A stretch of DNA of 64,000 nucleotides from Plasmopara viticola (taxonomy: Eukaryota; Oomycota; Peronosporomycetes; Peronosporales; Peronosporaceae): NCBI GenBank assembly GCA_001695595.3, contig MBPM02000006.1, forward strand, positions 1,302,001 to 1,366,000, read 5' to 3'. Made by a program: the position numbers and the translations under genes. The notes below the pieces were generated by a model, which had not been told where the DNA came from, made no database searches, and was given only the letters and a program-made list of their open reading frames with translations. Position 1 is the stretch's first letter. Every line of letters begins with the position of its first letter. This document shows, in pieces, positions 1 to 10,976 of the stretch.

Positions 1-281
1 TTGATACGAAGAGTCAGCTTGCAGATATGCTAACCAAGGCGCTTGGAACCAAGATGCTGAAGTATCTGCGCGAAGCCTCCGGAATCAAGACCAAGTCAGC
101 AACAAAGGACACACAGCATTAGCGGTGAGTGGGAGTGTTAACATTACACCGCTGAATGCATGTTGAACAGGTGGATGGCTTTACAGTAATTACAAGTACG
201 TCACAATTAGTAATTACATATGGTAGCCATTCATTGGTCAGGATAAATATATTCACTTCGGTTTTTACTTTCTTCTTAACA
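1..281 (+). mobile_element. 3' end of a Ty1/copia element (window-truncated)
   Basis: Positions 1-122 encode the last residues of a copia RNase H/C-terminal region, ending in TAG at 120-122. The bases match the end of the complete element at 51600-56059 almost perfectly; one difference is GAGTC here against GAATC there. A 146 bp LTR follows at 136-281, differing from the LTRs of the complete element at about two positions. The rest of the element lies outside the window. It is therefore a recent relative of the intact copy. The 5 bases after the LTR (282-286, AATAC) are the presumed right target duplication, but the left partner is not visible. Confidence 0.93.
136..281 (+). repeat. 3' LTR of truncated copia element
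   Basis: Begins TGTTAAC and ends CTTAACA, so it has the TG...CA ends and the short TGTTAA/TTAACA terminal inverted repeat seen in the other copies. Length is 146 bp. Confidence 0.93.
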
Positions 282-283
282 AA

Positions 284-590
284 TACGTATTTGTCTCTAA
301 ATGCACGAAGACTTGCGGTACATACTCTACAAGCAAGGTATTTTATGACCCGAAATATCCAGTGAATTTTTTTAAGGCCACTGTAGTTTCTAAGGTTCCG
401 CGTGAAAAGAAGTTGGTTTTGAGTGTAGAACATTTCAGCAAACAGATTCCATACCACCATTTCAACGATTTGTGCTGTCGAAAGAAGACGGCTTGAAAAT
501 ACGTCTTTATAATATCGATGAATCTAGTAATTTGTAATTCGCTGAAGTGCAGGCGACTGTCAAGTCATCTTACCTCGCCAGTTTAAATTG
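284..590 (+). pseudogene. Unrecognised coding remnant next to copia LTR
   Basis: Directly after the LTR, a plus-strand frame stays open for 70 codons (284-493; TGA at 494-496). It then appears to continue in the +1 frame, through a TAA, to about 590. The translation is charge-rich and protein-like, for example KVFYDPKYPVNFFKATVV. There is no start codon because the upstream part is cut off by the copia insertion. I do not recognise the family. It may be the 3' part of a host gene broken by the element, or an older repeat. Confidence 0.3.
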
Positions 591-939
591 ATATTTCCTA
601 AAAGCTTCAAAGCAATCATGTACTTGCTCCATGGACTTTACATTTTGTCTTTCAGCAATCCTCGATTGTCCACAAAAAAATGCCTCAAATTGTATACTAC
701 CTATTCGTGCAGTACAAGTCCATAAATGTGTAAGAACAGACAATTCACAAAACGCAATTTTTCTAAAATAGAAAAGTCAGTAAGATGAAACAGAAGAAGA
801 AAGTGAGAAGATCTTGCACATTCAGAAAGCATAAACATATCTGACTCTTGACACTTCATAGTAACAGACGCTCGGGCTAATGCTTGATATATTGTCCGTC
901 GGCCACAAAGTGAGCTATTTTGATCTCCTCCACGCCATT

Positions 940-1243
940 ATTTTCAGGTCCCAGACTGGGTGTGAAGGTCTCAGATTGGCCCCAGATTGGGTGACAGGAG
1001 TCTCAGACAGAGTAATAGTGGGTCTAAGCCTGACTTCAAAAGTCTTAGAAATAGGTTGATGAGACTGAGTAACGGAAATCTCAGTGTGAGCAGTAGGGGT
1101 TTTAGACTGAGTGACGGAGGTTTCAGTCTGAGTGATAGAAATTTCAGATGATTGTAGGGATCTTCGACTGGGTCATTGGGGTCAATGACTGGACTATTAT
1201 CAGAAAAGTGGTGATTCCCGTTACGATTGGCTCCATGGGACAT
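940..1243 (-). pseudogene. GH6 tail fragment (pseudogene piece)
   Basis: Read on the minus strand, this matches the region just after the catalytic domain of the intact GH6 genes: an EPIV-like segment, then repeated Thr/Ser/Pro-rich units with many stops. The recurring plus-strand unit is a variation of CTCAGACTGAGTGA. No catalytic-domain sequence is visible. It is probably a separate, heavily decayed copy of the GH6 C-terminal tail. Confidence is limited because the tail is low complexity and diverges fast. Confidence 0.5.
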
Positions 1244-2469
1244 AAATTACATGGTTCTATTTTTGATACATTAAAATGCAACATTTTCTGAGGCGTACAA
1301 TGGATCATGTATTATATTGGTGGAGATGGAAAATATATCTTACCTTACGCATACTGATCAAAAAGCATGCAAAGCCCAGTATTTAAGTGTGCAAGGAGAC
1401 ATTTGTGTTTTGTACGATTTGTGGCCTTATTGCAGTGTCGAAATGCTGGTTCCTGGGAAAAGGACGCACCATTCCTGCTATCCGAGAACACGTCTTTCGG
1501 CTTTCCCAATCGATACCCTTAACAATTCGTTTGTGGCTAAAACATTTGTGTGACACTTAGTGAAATACGTAAACGCACATTTTGACAGTTCGTATAACAA
1601 AAGGTGTAGATGAAAAAGATGTGGAGCGCTTAAAAACTTGCACGAGACTTGCTAAAGAGCGCAATCGTATTTGAAGTCGTAGACTCACTTTACATTCGAC
1701 AGCCCAGAAAATAATATTGCATATGTCAAAAATTGATTTACGTTGAGTTGGAGTGATCCAAGTCCTGCATGTGAAGACCTGTGTAATGATTTGTTATGAC
1801 TGTTTGGCCCGTATTTTTTTTAACGTGATGGCCTCTACGAGTTTTTAGTCATCGTCAGTGGCTGACGGAACCATTACTTCACATACCGCGATGATGATAG
1901 TAAATTCCCCCATATGTTTAATTATACGGTTGTAAGTTGGTTTTTAAGGGTTATAAGAAATCGAGCTTTTGTTTTGAAGCTAGTTTTTTGTTGATAAGCA
2001 CCGTGTGAGAAGAGGATAGAGCGTGATATATAACGTAAAAGAAATTGCAAAAGATATGATGAGAAGATTTGTGATTACAAAGATTTATAAATGATCAAGC
2101 GTCTGTTTCTGACCTCTTCTGCAAATTCTATTAGCGCCCTTTGAAGAACGAGGGGTAACGAAAACCCACCGGCTTCAACGCACACCTTGAAAGCGTTTGG
2201 GAATTAAGCGTCAAATAGTGAATTGTAACACGATGCAGTCAGTGAAAGCACTGGTATTTGGTATCGCACACGCAGCGTTCCATTGATGCATTCCAATTTC
2301 TACAAGTGAGATGTATAAAACTATAAAAATATGCAAACATTCTGCTTTATCTAAAAATACTTGGTAAAGCGGCTCTTTAAGCTAGAGGTCAGTTTGCGTC
2401 GAAGGCTTCAAAGTCAGTGCCGAGTAAGATTTACTTTAATATCCTCCACCGTATTAAGGTCTGGTTTGG
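1244..2469. other. Intergenic, no confident gene
   Basis: Only short frames occur here, the longest being 78 codons at 1317-1553 and unlike anything I know. A ~50 bp block at about 1851-1905 recurs in diverged form near 8940-8990 and 45868-45915. Confidence 0.5.
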
Positions 2470-3275
2470 GCCATCAATTCTGCGTTGAAGATAGAGTGAA
2501 GGGGGTCTTAAACTAAGTGATGGGAGTCCCGGACTGAGTAACGGGGATTCCAGACTGAGTGACTCGAATCTCAGCCTAATCCCGGTAAGGGGATCTCCGT
2601 TTGAGTCATAAAGATAGGGATCTTAGACTGGATCATTGGGATCAATGACTCAACTGTTGTCGGAATAGTGGTATTTCCCGTTACGATCGGTTTGATTCCA
2701 AAGTCATGAGCCAAGTAACCTTGGCTCCGCAACTTTTAAAATGCCGTCTTGTACAAATAAAGCCGACCTCCGGACCTTCGTTGCAAGCATCGTCATTCTC
2801 TCCTTGGGCTTCAATCCACATTAAGTACTTCACATTCGGAAACTTGATTTCCGACGTAGGTGGAGCACCAATACCTGTCGTGAAAATGTTGCAATGATCC
2901 ACATTTTGGGGCTCACGACGTAGAAAATAATAAAATAGAAAAGTCAGAGATACGGGATAGCCTATGTCACATCAACAAGCAAAACACGTACACATAGTTC
3001 CTGCTCGTATCGATGATACAATTTATTTCAGTCGAACCAGTGGCATTTTTGGAATTTAGCGCGAAACTCGACCATCTCGGTGGTGCTACGGTAATCGCGT
3101 GAATTGAGAACGATGCCGCGTAAGCGTTTCGACGCACTGAGCTCTCCAACGACAGAAATTAATCTTCAGAAAGAGATGTTCGTACATGAGCGTTTAGTAG
3201 CCAAGATCCAAGTTCATCTCCGCCTTTGCGTTAAGCGAAAGAACTTTGATATCAATTTTGAGATTCTGAACGTGC
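2470..3275 (-). pseudogene. GH6 glycoside hydrolase pseudogene (3' half)
   Basis: Minus-strand sequence matching the 3' half of the intact GH6 genes at 34649-35897 and 57600-58840. From about 3275 down to 2995 it carries the end of exon 1, including the NCIIDTSRNYV segment and the conserved GTACGT splice donor. From about 2917 it carries exon 2 with DHCN, GIGAPPTSE and a WIEAQGEND version of the conserved WIKAPGESD motif, followed by a degenerate repeat tail. The acceptor is damaged: ACGTAG|TG in the intact genes is ACGTCG|TG here. Frameshifts follow PEVG. The N-terminal half with both acidic catalytic motifs is absent, so this copy cannot encode an enzyme. Confidence 0.85.
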
Positions 3276-4939
3276 CTGAGCTATCGCTAAGTCCTGTAAG
3301 AGTGACAAGATACTCAAGTAGACCATATGGGGTTGAAAAAGCGGTGAATGTAATATGCAATTTTCGCAATCATCCCTAATAGTGACCTGAAAGTAGACCC
3401 ACGCACGAGAGTGGAAGACTTTCGGACATGGCGTCAAAAGTGTCTTTCTTACGCGGCATCGTTATTGCCGGTAAAATCGTCGCAAGATTAAGCTGGCGAT
3501 ATTTGTGCACAATGTTCCACCTTATATGTGGACTATTTGCACCCATTCAAATCGAACTATTGTGCACCAAAGGTCGATGCCTAAAAGACAGGCGCACTTG
3601 GTCGAATAATGCATGCTTGAATCATCCCTTTGGTCCACTAATGGATTGTCTTGCGGCGTACAAGACTCTAACGCCCTTGTTTGACAGATTTCGGCTTGGT
3701 AACAGGCCTGAGTGAAAATTCTTGCGCAATTTATTTCGGTACTGAAGGAGTCTTGCTATGTAGCTCCGAGCAAAATGCTATATCCTCATAGTTGTGTAGC
3801 GTTTGATATCTTAAAGTGATCAAAAAAGATTTTCATTCTTGAGTACGAAGCGCTTAGCCTTCTCGAAAGTATACGGGTTTGCGACGTCGATAACATCAAG
3901 ATCTTTGTTGTGACGCAACGTTTCAGAAATTTATGAAAAAAAATAGGTTGTGTCATTCCTTGACAGCCATAAAAGGTTCCCAGAAGCCAACCTTTGCGTG
4001 GTGGCTTGTTCAAAAATATGCCTTTTCAGCGCGATCTTTTGGGGACTATGTATGTGCCTTCAGCACCGTATTTAATACCGCAAAATGGGAGAATCTCGAA
4101 AGAGGCCTCGGCACAAAAAAATGAACGCATCAAAAAAAGTACCATATGCTGCAGTCTAATGTTGCTTGTCTTGCACGGCAAGATGTTGGATAATGAAAAA
4201 TGACGATGCACTAAAACAAGAGTCGGAAGTTAGAAGGATCACAATATATATTTTGAAGACAGGGCCAGAAATATGTAGTCCAGACAAGTCTCACAATTTG
4301 AATTGATGCTTGAATATTGATGCAAACTCGATCTTGTAATAAAGATCCCAGACTTGATTCATTACAAATAGCTTAGCAACTTTTGGTTTAGGAGGTCGTC
4401 ATAAGGCTTACATTAACGGTAGCATCAGAATAAAATTCAAGTCTTCTCTCGGAGGTGAAGACCTTTTGAAGTATCAAAATCTAAATCAATGCCTCATTGG
4501 TTGAGGCTATTCCCCTCTGTAAGCTTAAATACCTCAAACCAAAATCTACCGAGTCTAAGTACTCCTTGAGAGTACCTCTCAAGTTTTTTTTACCTCTGCG
4601 TGATCTGGAATGCCGATTGATACCGTTCGCAACGGCACATATGAGCTCTGTGAAGCAATATGACAGCGCTGGTTTCTATGAAGCTTCTGGTGTCCATCAG
4701 TGCCTTTTCTTTTGAGTGTTCTTCCTATAGGAAGTTCTCTCACCTGGATATTCAATATACGTCGTTAAAAGCTTGTTCTTCTTCGGCTTTGCACTTACTT
4801 CATCAAGTGCGGCAGCTTCTGCACGACAGGATGTACCCACTTGAGGTTTCTCTCAAGGTCAAAACGGGTGGTGAGGTCGTGGCTCCACCTCGAACTCTTA
4901 CCGAAGATCAAGATCAATTTCCTTCTTCGGCAACATTAT
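3276..4939. other. Intergenic, unrecognised short frames
   Basis: No recognisable gene. The longest frames are 95 codons (3428-3715, plus) and 96 codons (4660-4950, plus). The second starts with a hydrophobic stretch but shows no known domain, and overlapping frames are also open, so neither is called. Confidence 0.45.
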
Positions 4940-4953
4940 CAACGAGATAATGT

Positions 4954-5276
4954 AATGTAATGTATTACGTTATCGCGTTGCCAAGTTATGCACGTGCTAG
5001 GCTCAGTCTGGCTAGTCCACGGCATAGAGTGGTGTCCGCATACGTCGGGTCTCGTTCGGCGGGCAGTGCAGCCAGCACCGAGGTCGTGAGGGTCTTCCAT
5101 TATTTTGCTTAGCTCTGACTTGGTAAGAGCCCAGGTGGCGCCCGGTGTTGGAGACCGCCGCGTCAAGGGTGAGACTCGTTAGAGACCTGCAGATGCCCGA
5201 GAGCACCTGCCCGAAGCGCGCGAGCATTTAGCCCCCGCGCTTGGAAGGAGGGCGTCACCCCAACCTTTTTCAAGCG
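4954..5276 (-). mobile_element. SINE-like retroposon, copy 1
   Basis: A GC-rich ~323 bp block flanked by an exact 14 bp direct repeat, CAACGAGATAATGT, at 4940-4953 and 5277-5290. A second copy, about nine-tenths identical, lies at 5755-6076. Read on the minus strand it starts near CTTGAAAAAGGTTGGGGTGA and ends in a short TTACA-type simple repeat touching the duplication. This is the structure expected of a non-LTR retroposon inserted by target-primed reverse transcription. A GAGTCTCACC segment resembles a pol III B box only weakly, so a tRNA origin is unproven; it could be the 3' end of a LINE. Confidence 0.75.
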
Positions 5277-5754
5277 CAACGAGATAATGTCTTTGGGTTT
5301 GAAGAACAAGCTCGTTTCTGGCTGTTTTAATAGACTTTTCGCATGGCCCATGAGTGTGACGAGAAGATTTACGTTGTATTGTCGGGTGATGAGGCTGCTT
5401 TAATTTAGCCTGGATTTTTTGCATGCGAAATGGCGGAGGATCAGAGGAATGAGTCCGTAACTATCATTATAAGGCTAAAGTGTTTAGGGTACTTGTCATA
5501 TCTGCTACTGTCTTATGTTCATCAATTTTCTGTCGCAGCTCCATTTGGCTGTTAACGCTCTTCAAATATGATCACGTATACGGGATGACTAAATTGTTTG
5601 CATTTTTGGCACACTAAAGCTGCTACTAATAACAAAGTCCTGAAATTGCAAAGCTCCTTGTTTCGACGCTGAGCGAAAGAGGCACAAATCTCTTCGTGCG
5701 CACTTATGTTCGAATAAGATCATTTGTCTAGAAATTGACGAAGGTTTTAACATG

Positions 5755-6076
5755 TATGTATGTATAATGTTATCGCGTTGCCAAGTTATGCACGTGCTAG
5801 GCTCAGTCTGGCTAGTCCACGGCATAGAGCGGTGTCCGCATACGTCGAGTCTCGTTCGGCGGGCAGTGCAGCCGGCACCGAGGTCGTGAGGGTCTTCCAT
5901 TGTTTTGTTCAGCTCTGATTTTGTGAGAGCCCAGGTGGCGCCCGGTGCTGGAGACCGTCGCGTCGAGGGTGAGACTCGTTAGAGACCTGCAGATGACCGA
6001 GGGAACCTGCCCGAAGCGCGCGAGCATTTAGCCCCCGATCTTGGAAGGAGGGCGTCACCCCAACCTTTTCCAAGCT
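5755..6076 (-). mobile_element. SINE-like retroposon, copy 2
   Basis: Same family as 4954-5276. It is flanked by an exact 12 bp direct repeat, GGTTTTAACATG, at 5743-5754 and 6077-6088. The minus-strand 3' end runs into a TACA simple repeat next to the duplication. Because the two copies have different duplications, they are independent insertions and not a tandem duplication of one locus. Confidence 0.78.
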
Positions 6077-6088
6077 GGTTTTAACATG

Positions 6089-7098
6089 ATTTTGATAAAA
6101 TCAGTTTTAATTATAAGCTGCCTTTTAAATAAGCTATGAAGATTGTGCTCTACATGGTCGTTGTAAATTGTTACTGTTTCTTTCTAAGCTCAATCCGCTT
6201 CTACAAATTTGGAGGTAGACTTTTAATTTTTTTCCGGCAAATTAATATAGGAACACGAAGAATTCAAGGCATTTGAGGACTATGCACAAAGACCCGGCAT
6301 TTTTTAAATCGAACACTTTCTTGATTTCTTTTGTTTGTTAAGCTGAGCACTTACTTGACTGGAAGCAAGGGAATTTCGAGAGCAAAACGCTTGTTACTAA
6401 GCTTAAAGAAAAAGGGGAGTGATCGAGATAATTGTTAAGGTGCTTCAAGAGAGAAGACACCGCAATCCTAATTGTGAGACTGATTGAATGTCCAGCAAAC
6501 TTAAGGTTGCTGAGCACAGAATATACAAGCAAAGTTGATATGTGCTTTTTTGATGACGTTAGTGACGGAATTTTGTCAACTCTGCAAAAAAGTCAACTCT
6601 TACTGTGTCTTCATTTCCATTTCGTTTTAAAATTGACGATATACCACATCACGAACGTAGAAAGCTAGCAATAACATCGCAGCGATTAAGCGAAGGTTTA
6701 AGAATATTACAAACTTGAAGGGTCACTGATCATTTTGGTCGTTATCAAGCTTGTCGACTTGGCAGTGCTGATATCGTAGCAACAATTAGAACTAAGCTGA
6801 CAATCTCACGCGTTGCAATAAATTAGCTATAAATGCATTAGATGCTTCTAGACCGGCACACGTAACATCGAGTAGCCAGCAACTAGGTTTCTCGACACCC
6901 TCCTATGAGTCTCCAACAGAACTGCAATATAATTGGTATTTGCTTGTTAATCCACATCAAAAGATACGAAAGTGAACTCTGGGCGGCCTGATCGGGCCAA
7001 GAATTTAAAAAAATTGAAGTCGATAAGCTCAAGCCAAATATATCTTATAAAAGACTATTTCAACACGTGAGTGGCATAAACTAGATTGATTGGCAGGG
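6089..7098. other. Intergenic, nothing recognised
   Basis: AT-rich sequence with only short frames (up to 78 codons) and no motif I can support. Confidence 0.5.
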
Positions 7099-7365
7099 AT
7101 GGAACGCATTGTCGTAAGGCAAACGCGCCAGCAGACGCAGATTGTAGAAGCACTTGAAAATCGCTTGATGGAAGTCAAGAGAGATGAGAGACTGCGCAAA
7201 AAGACATAGATTCTACCAGTTAATTCTGCAGAAAAAGAAACAGCAGATGCAACGAGCTTCAAAAAAATTAGGCATGCGAGTGAAAGCTCGCTACTAAATC
7301 GTGCTAAAATTGAAACGTCTGTAAAGTATTCTGCGCCATTGTTAAGCATCTTTCCGTCGATAGCC
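7099..7365 (+). pseudogene. Possible coiled-coil coding remnant
   Basis: From ATG at 7099 a plus-strand frame reads for 36 codons to a TAG near 7207 and then about 51 more codons to TAA near 7363. The first part is rich in Glu, Arg, Gln and Leu (for example QTQIVEALENRLMEVKRD), as in an amphipathic or coiled-coil helix. The opposite strand is also open over 106 codons, so the strand assignment is uncertain. No family is recognised. Confidence 0.25.
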
Positions 7366-7439
7366 CGTGTACACCAATACTAAACTATTATATCGTGTGA
7401 GCTTCAAAGTCACAGATATTCAGTCTGATCACTAATATC

Positions 7440-8030
7440 TAGTCCTCAAACCTCCGAATCAATGCGGTCATGAAGGTGATCCGTGTCAGGCTTAGGGGTT
7501 GAGGACTAGAAGATACGAGTCTCAGGCTTGCTGGTCGAGGTTGCCGACCCGAGAATAATGGCTCGAAAGAATGATTATGGGTGGCTCAGACTTAATAACA
7601 GGCGATCATTGGGGACACAGACTGGATCACCGGGGTCACAGTTTGTATTTTGGTACAGTAATGGAGGTGGTTCCCGCTACGATCGATTTTGTACCGAGCT
7701 CACTTACTAAAATGCCTGGACTCTAGAGCATTTAAACCACAAATCCGTGGAAGACGCCGACCTTAAAGCTTCTATTGCGAACACGATTTTTCTCCCTGAA
7801 ACTTTAATTTACAATAATAAGTCCAGATTCTAAGTGTTGGTCAACGATGTAAGTAAACTCCAATATCTGCCGCAAAAATCAGCCCATTTTTTGGAGTTTA
7901 CTTTGAGGATGAAGAGATATAAAACTTTTTGAAGTACGAGATAACAACCCATCACATCAACAACCAGAATGACATACACATTGTTCTGTACTTCATCTGA
8001 CCTTTTTGTCAACTACCGATTTTCTAGAGA
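7440..8030 (-). pseudogene. Highly decayed GH6 3' remnant
   Basis: Two anchor blocks match the intact GH6 genes on the minus strand. One is the tail start near 7670-7710 (GGTTCCCGCTACGATCGATT, the counterpart of the EPIV region). The other is the donor/intron end near 7950-7995 (CATCACATCAACAA...). The sequence between and downstream has lost the reading frame, and the repeat tail is only faintly visible at 7440-7650. It is the oldest-looking of the GH6 copies. Confidence 0.55.
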
Positions 8031-10187
8031 AGCTTCGTTCGCGACTGTATTACGATACCTCAGTCGGTTAGGCTCTCAATGCATCGGATTAACTAAATGA
8101 TATTGCTCTTAAAACAATTAATTACTGTAGCATTACCCAGATTATAAAATTGTGCACTGCATTCTAAAATATCATTAGATCGCCTGGAATACACTGTATT
8201 CTCGATACGAGAAGAATGGCCCCCTTTGGAATTCTGCAATAAAAGCTGAGAGCCATCAATTTGATTATGGCGAGATAAGGATCAAAAGAGCTCTCAGCTT
8301 ACTCACACTGCTCAGTTTGCGTTAAGCAACTAAGTCTCCACCTTCGCAGACTTTGCGCTGTTCACCGCCCAAGCCTATCATGCATTAGATCATTCTCAAA
8401 TAGTAACGCTTCTCGATTCTCAATGATTGAGGGATGTCAAGATCTCATCCAAGGCCTGAGACTAGCCACATATTCATACGGAGAAAACTAATGCATAAGT
8501 ACTGTGGTTATATGGAGCACTGACCATTAGCGGCAACCCTGTGGGTGACGATAATTACGTCATATGTACGCTGTAAGTGATCGGTACGGTGATAGTACGT
8601 GGGGAGGGATTATATTTGGATGTGTGTCTTTTTAAGATAAGGCGACCTTTTCCCGCAAATCCCTAAGCGTTAATGTTTGTTATGCTTATCAAAGGTGATT
8701 CTCTTAAACGTCCCATCAAATCTTAGATAAAGCCTATGGCTACATTAAGTGTAAAATGTCAAAAGTTATCTTTTTTGGAGTAGTATAAGAAACGATGAAG
8801 CAAATGTTTTTAGCTCAATTAACAAATGTTGTCGACACGACCAAAAATGGAACTTTTTACAAGCCATGCAAAACAGAGTGTTCAAACAATTCAAATGGCC
8901 GCTCTAAATTGGCTGACATGTTAATAAAAGCGACTCAAAAGCACATAGTCAACTGTGGATAAATTCTACTTCACATACCGCGATGATAGATCTGTTTCTG
9001 ACCAGTAAGTTTTTTCGAGCCAACATACACGAGGGCTATGATTACAGCAACCTACGGGATGTAAAGTGCAAGATTGTCACAAAGTGTTAATCTAGTGTTG
9101 GTTCGCATGACGCAGCCATTTCCACAACAAAGCTAGCTTCGATTGGAATTCACAGCGTGCTCCATCGAAACGCTTTTGGCTGAACTACACTCAAAGCACG
9201 CAAATTATTGTATTTGCATGCTAGCTACACGATACTAAATATGTGATCTTGCTATAGTAAGTCACGTGGCCATGATGTTTTGTTTGGATAGTGCAAAACT
9301 TTTTTCGTAAAGCCGAAGGACCTCAGCTGTTGAATTAGATAAAAAGACATTCAATTTGATTAATGGTCGAGTTTGCAATCGAATAGATTATTTCGATATT
9401 ATGATCGTCATAAAGTTAAGTAGATTCTTTTAATCTCCTGCAGCTCTTGATATGTCCGTCTAGCCTTTTTAAAATAAGTTAGGCCACAAAAAGTCGTATT
9501 GGTCGTGGTCTAACTGATTGGCTATCAATTTTTCCTTCACATCGATGTCACCGTATGGCCACTTGTAATTGACGTACGAAAAGATTAAGTGCGTGAGCTT
9601 GAATACGGACCGGGGCCTTAAGCGTAAATGTAACGTTTAAGCCGCCCTTCAAATTATGTTGAGTCCATAAAAACTATCTGTGTATTTTGCTCAATGCCGA
9701 TTTGCTATATCTTTAAAGTGATTATAAAGGAAACACGTGTCAAATAAATCATCTAGCTCAGGCGGCGCACAAGTAGAATTATGCTTTTGTTAGGATTAAT
9801 TTATTGCAAATAAATTAATCCTCAAATAAATGCTGGAGCATAAAAGCCTCCATCTGTCCGTTGGTTCCGATCGCCATGTTTAAAAATAGACGTATGAGCC
9901 GTATGTTCAACTCTCTGGTAAGTATTAGAAGTTCTCACTTTTTTGGTGATTCACTTGCGTATGTCAAAGTATAAATCATTTATAACAGCCAAAAATACTT
10001 TCTTAGCCCAATTGACCATTCATGTCTCTTTTGAGGAGTAAAGCGTTTTTTAAGTCATTGTCGTCGAATTATCGACTCTGGGCAAATTTTGTGAAGCAAA
10101 CTGTCCACCAATTGCAATGCAGCTATGATTACTTTTATAAGAACTTCCACCGACTTTAGCATCATTTCATGCGATACATTAAAGGCT
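8031..10187. other. Intergenic; one palindrome
   Basis: No gene is recognised. It contains the perfect palindrome at 9792-9822 and, near 8940-8990, a diverged copy of the block seen at 1851-1905. Confidence 0.45.
9792..9822. repeat. Perfect 14-bp inverted repeat
   Basis: Arms AGGATTAATTTATT (9792-9805) and AATAAATTAATCCT (9809-9822) are exact reverse complements around a 3-base loop. The AT-rich setting makes chance formation or a MITE relic both possible. Confidence 0.8.
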
Positions 10188-10610
10188 CTAGTTCTTGTAC
10201 GCCTGGCGACACCGCGCGGCAACAAAGCTTTTTGCCCAACCAACACATAATTCACCCTGCATCCGCAAGCCAATCGAGTACGACAGGCTTGTATTCAGCA
10301 TGGAAGTGTTCTTCGGCGAATAATAAAAATCATCTTGTACTTTTGAGGACTTATTTTTCGCCGTTTTGAATGATGCTTGGTCTAAGCGATCCCTCAAGCC
10401 TGGACGACCGCTTTTGAAAATCTTCCATTGCGCACGAGACTTCTTTATTAAACGCAACTTCTTCATTTGGCAGATCTTAGGTCCAAAAAAAGGAGCGAGT
10501 AACTTTCTAATTTTTGTCATCGAGGCATTCGGTACCGCGAAACCAATGGCATTGCCATAAGTTTTGCAACCAGTGCTGAGCGGCTTCGTCTTGCCAAGAT
10601 AAGACTCCAT
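10188..10610 (-). CDS. Unrecognised 140-codon open frame
   Basis: An ATG-initiated minus-strand frame of 140 residues, basic (many Lys and Arg), with no signal peptide, membrane segment or motif I know. Overlapping plus-strand frames of 66 and 64 codons are also open. It lies about 200 bp from copia element A, outside its target duplication. It may be a chance frame or the remains of a host gene. Confidence 0.2.
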   Translation of the reverse strand: MESYLGKTKPLSTGCKTYGNAIGFAVPNASMTKIRKLLAPFFGPKICQMKKLRLIKKSRAQWKIFKSGRPGLRDRLDQASFKTAKNKSSKVQDDFYYSPKNTSMLNTSLSYSIGLRMQGELCVGWAKSFVAARCRQAYKN

Positions 10611-10816
10611 AAAAGAATTTTTTTAAGTATCGGATGCAGCTTGGTGTTAACTCTTCTAGCTTTTTCAATAAAATCAGCTAAGGGTTTTCAAGATCATCTT
10701 GGCCACCACTATACGTGTGCTAATTCTTCAATATAATACAAGCACTTTCCTGATCTTCTCAGAACGTGGCGTAGATAAAGCCAAGACGACGTTCAGTCTA
10801 CTAAGTGATGCAAATG

Positions 10817-10963
10817 GGTTGAGTAGAAAGTAAAAAACCGAAGTGAATATATTTATATTGACCAATGAACGGCTCCCAAATGGAATTACTTATTGTAACG
10901 TACTTGTAAATATTGTAAAGCCATCCACCTGTTCAACATGTATTCAGCGGTGTAATTGTAACA
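10817..10963 (-). repeat. 3' LTR of element A
   Basis: 147 bp. On the minus strand it begins TGTTACAATTACACCGCTGAA and is diverged from the partner LTR. Confidence 0.9.
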
Positions 10964-10976
10964 CTCCCACTCACCG

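Noticed and set aside
971..1243. 90-codon Leu/Pro/Ser-rich minus-strand frame
   Set aside because: It is an out-of-frame reading of the GH6 tail repeats; the composition comes from the repeat unit.
3428..3715. 95-codon plus frame considered as a small secreted protein
   Set aside because: No convincing signal peptide or motif, and the opposite strand has equally open stretches.
5012..5227. 71-codon frames in both SINE-like copies
   Set aside because: The frame results from GC-rich retroposon sequence; no domain and it does not extend past the element.
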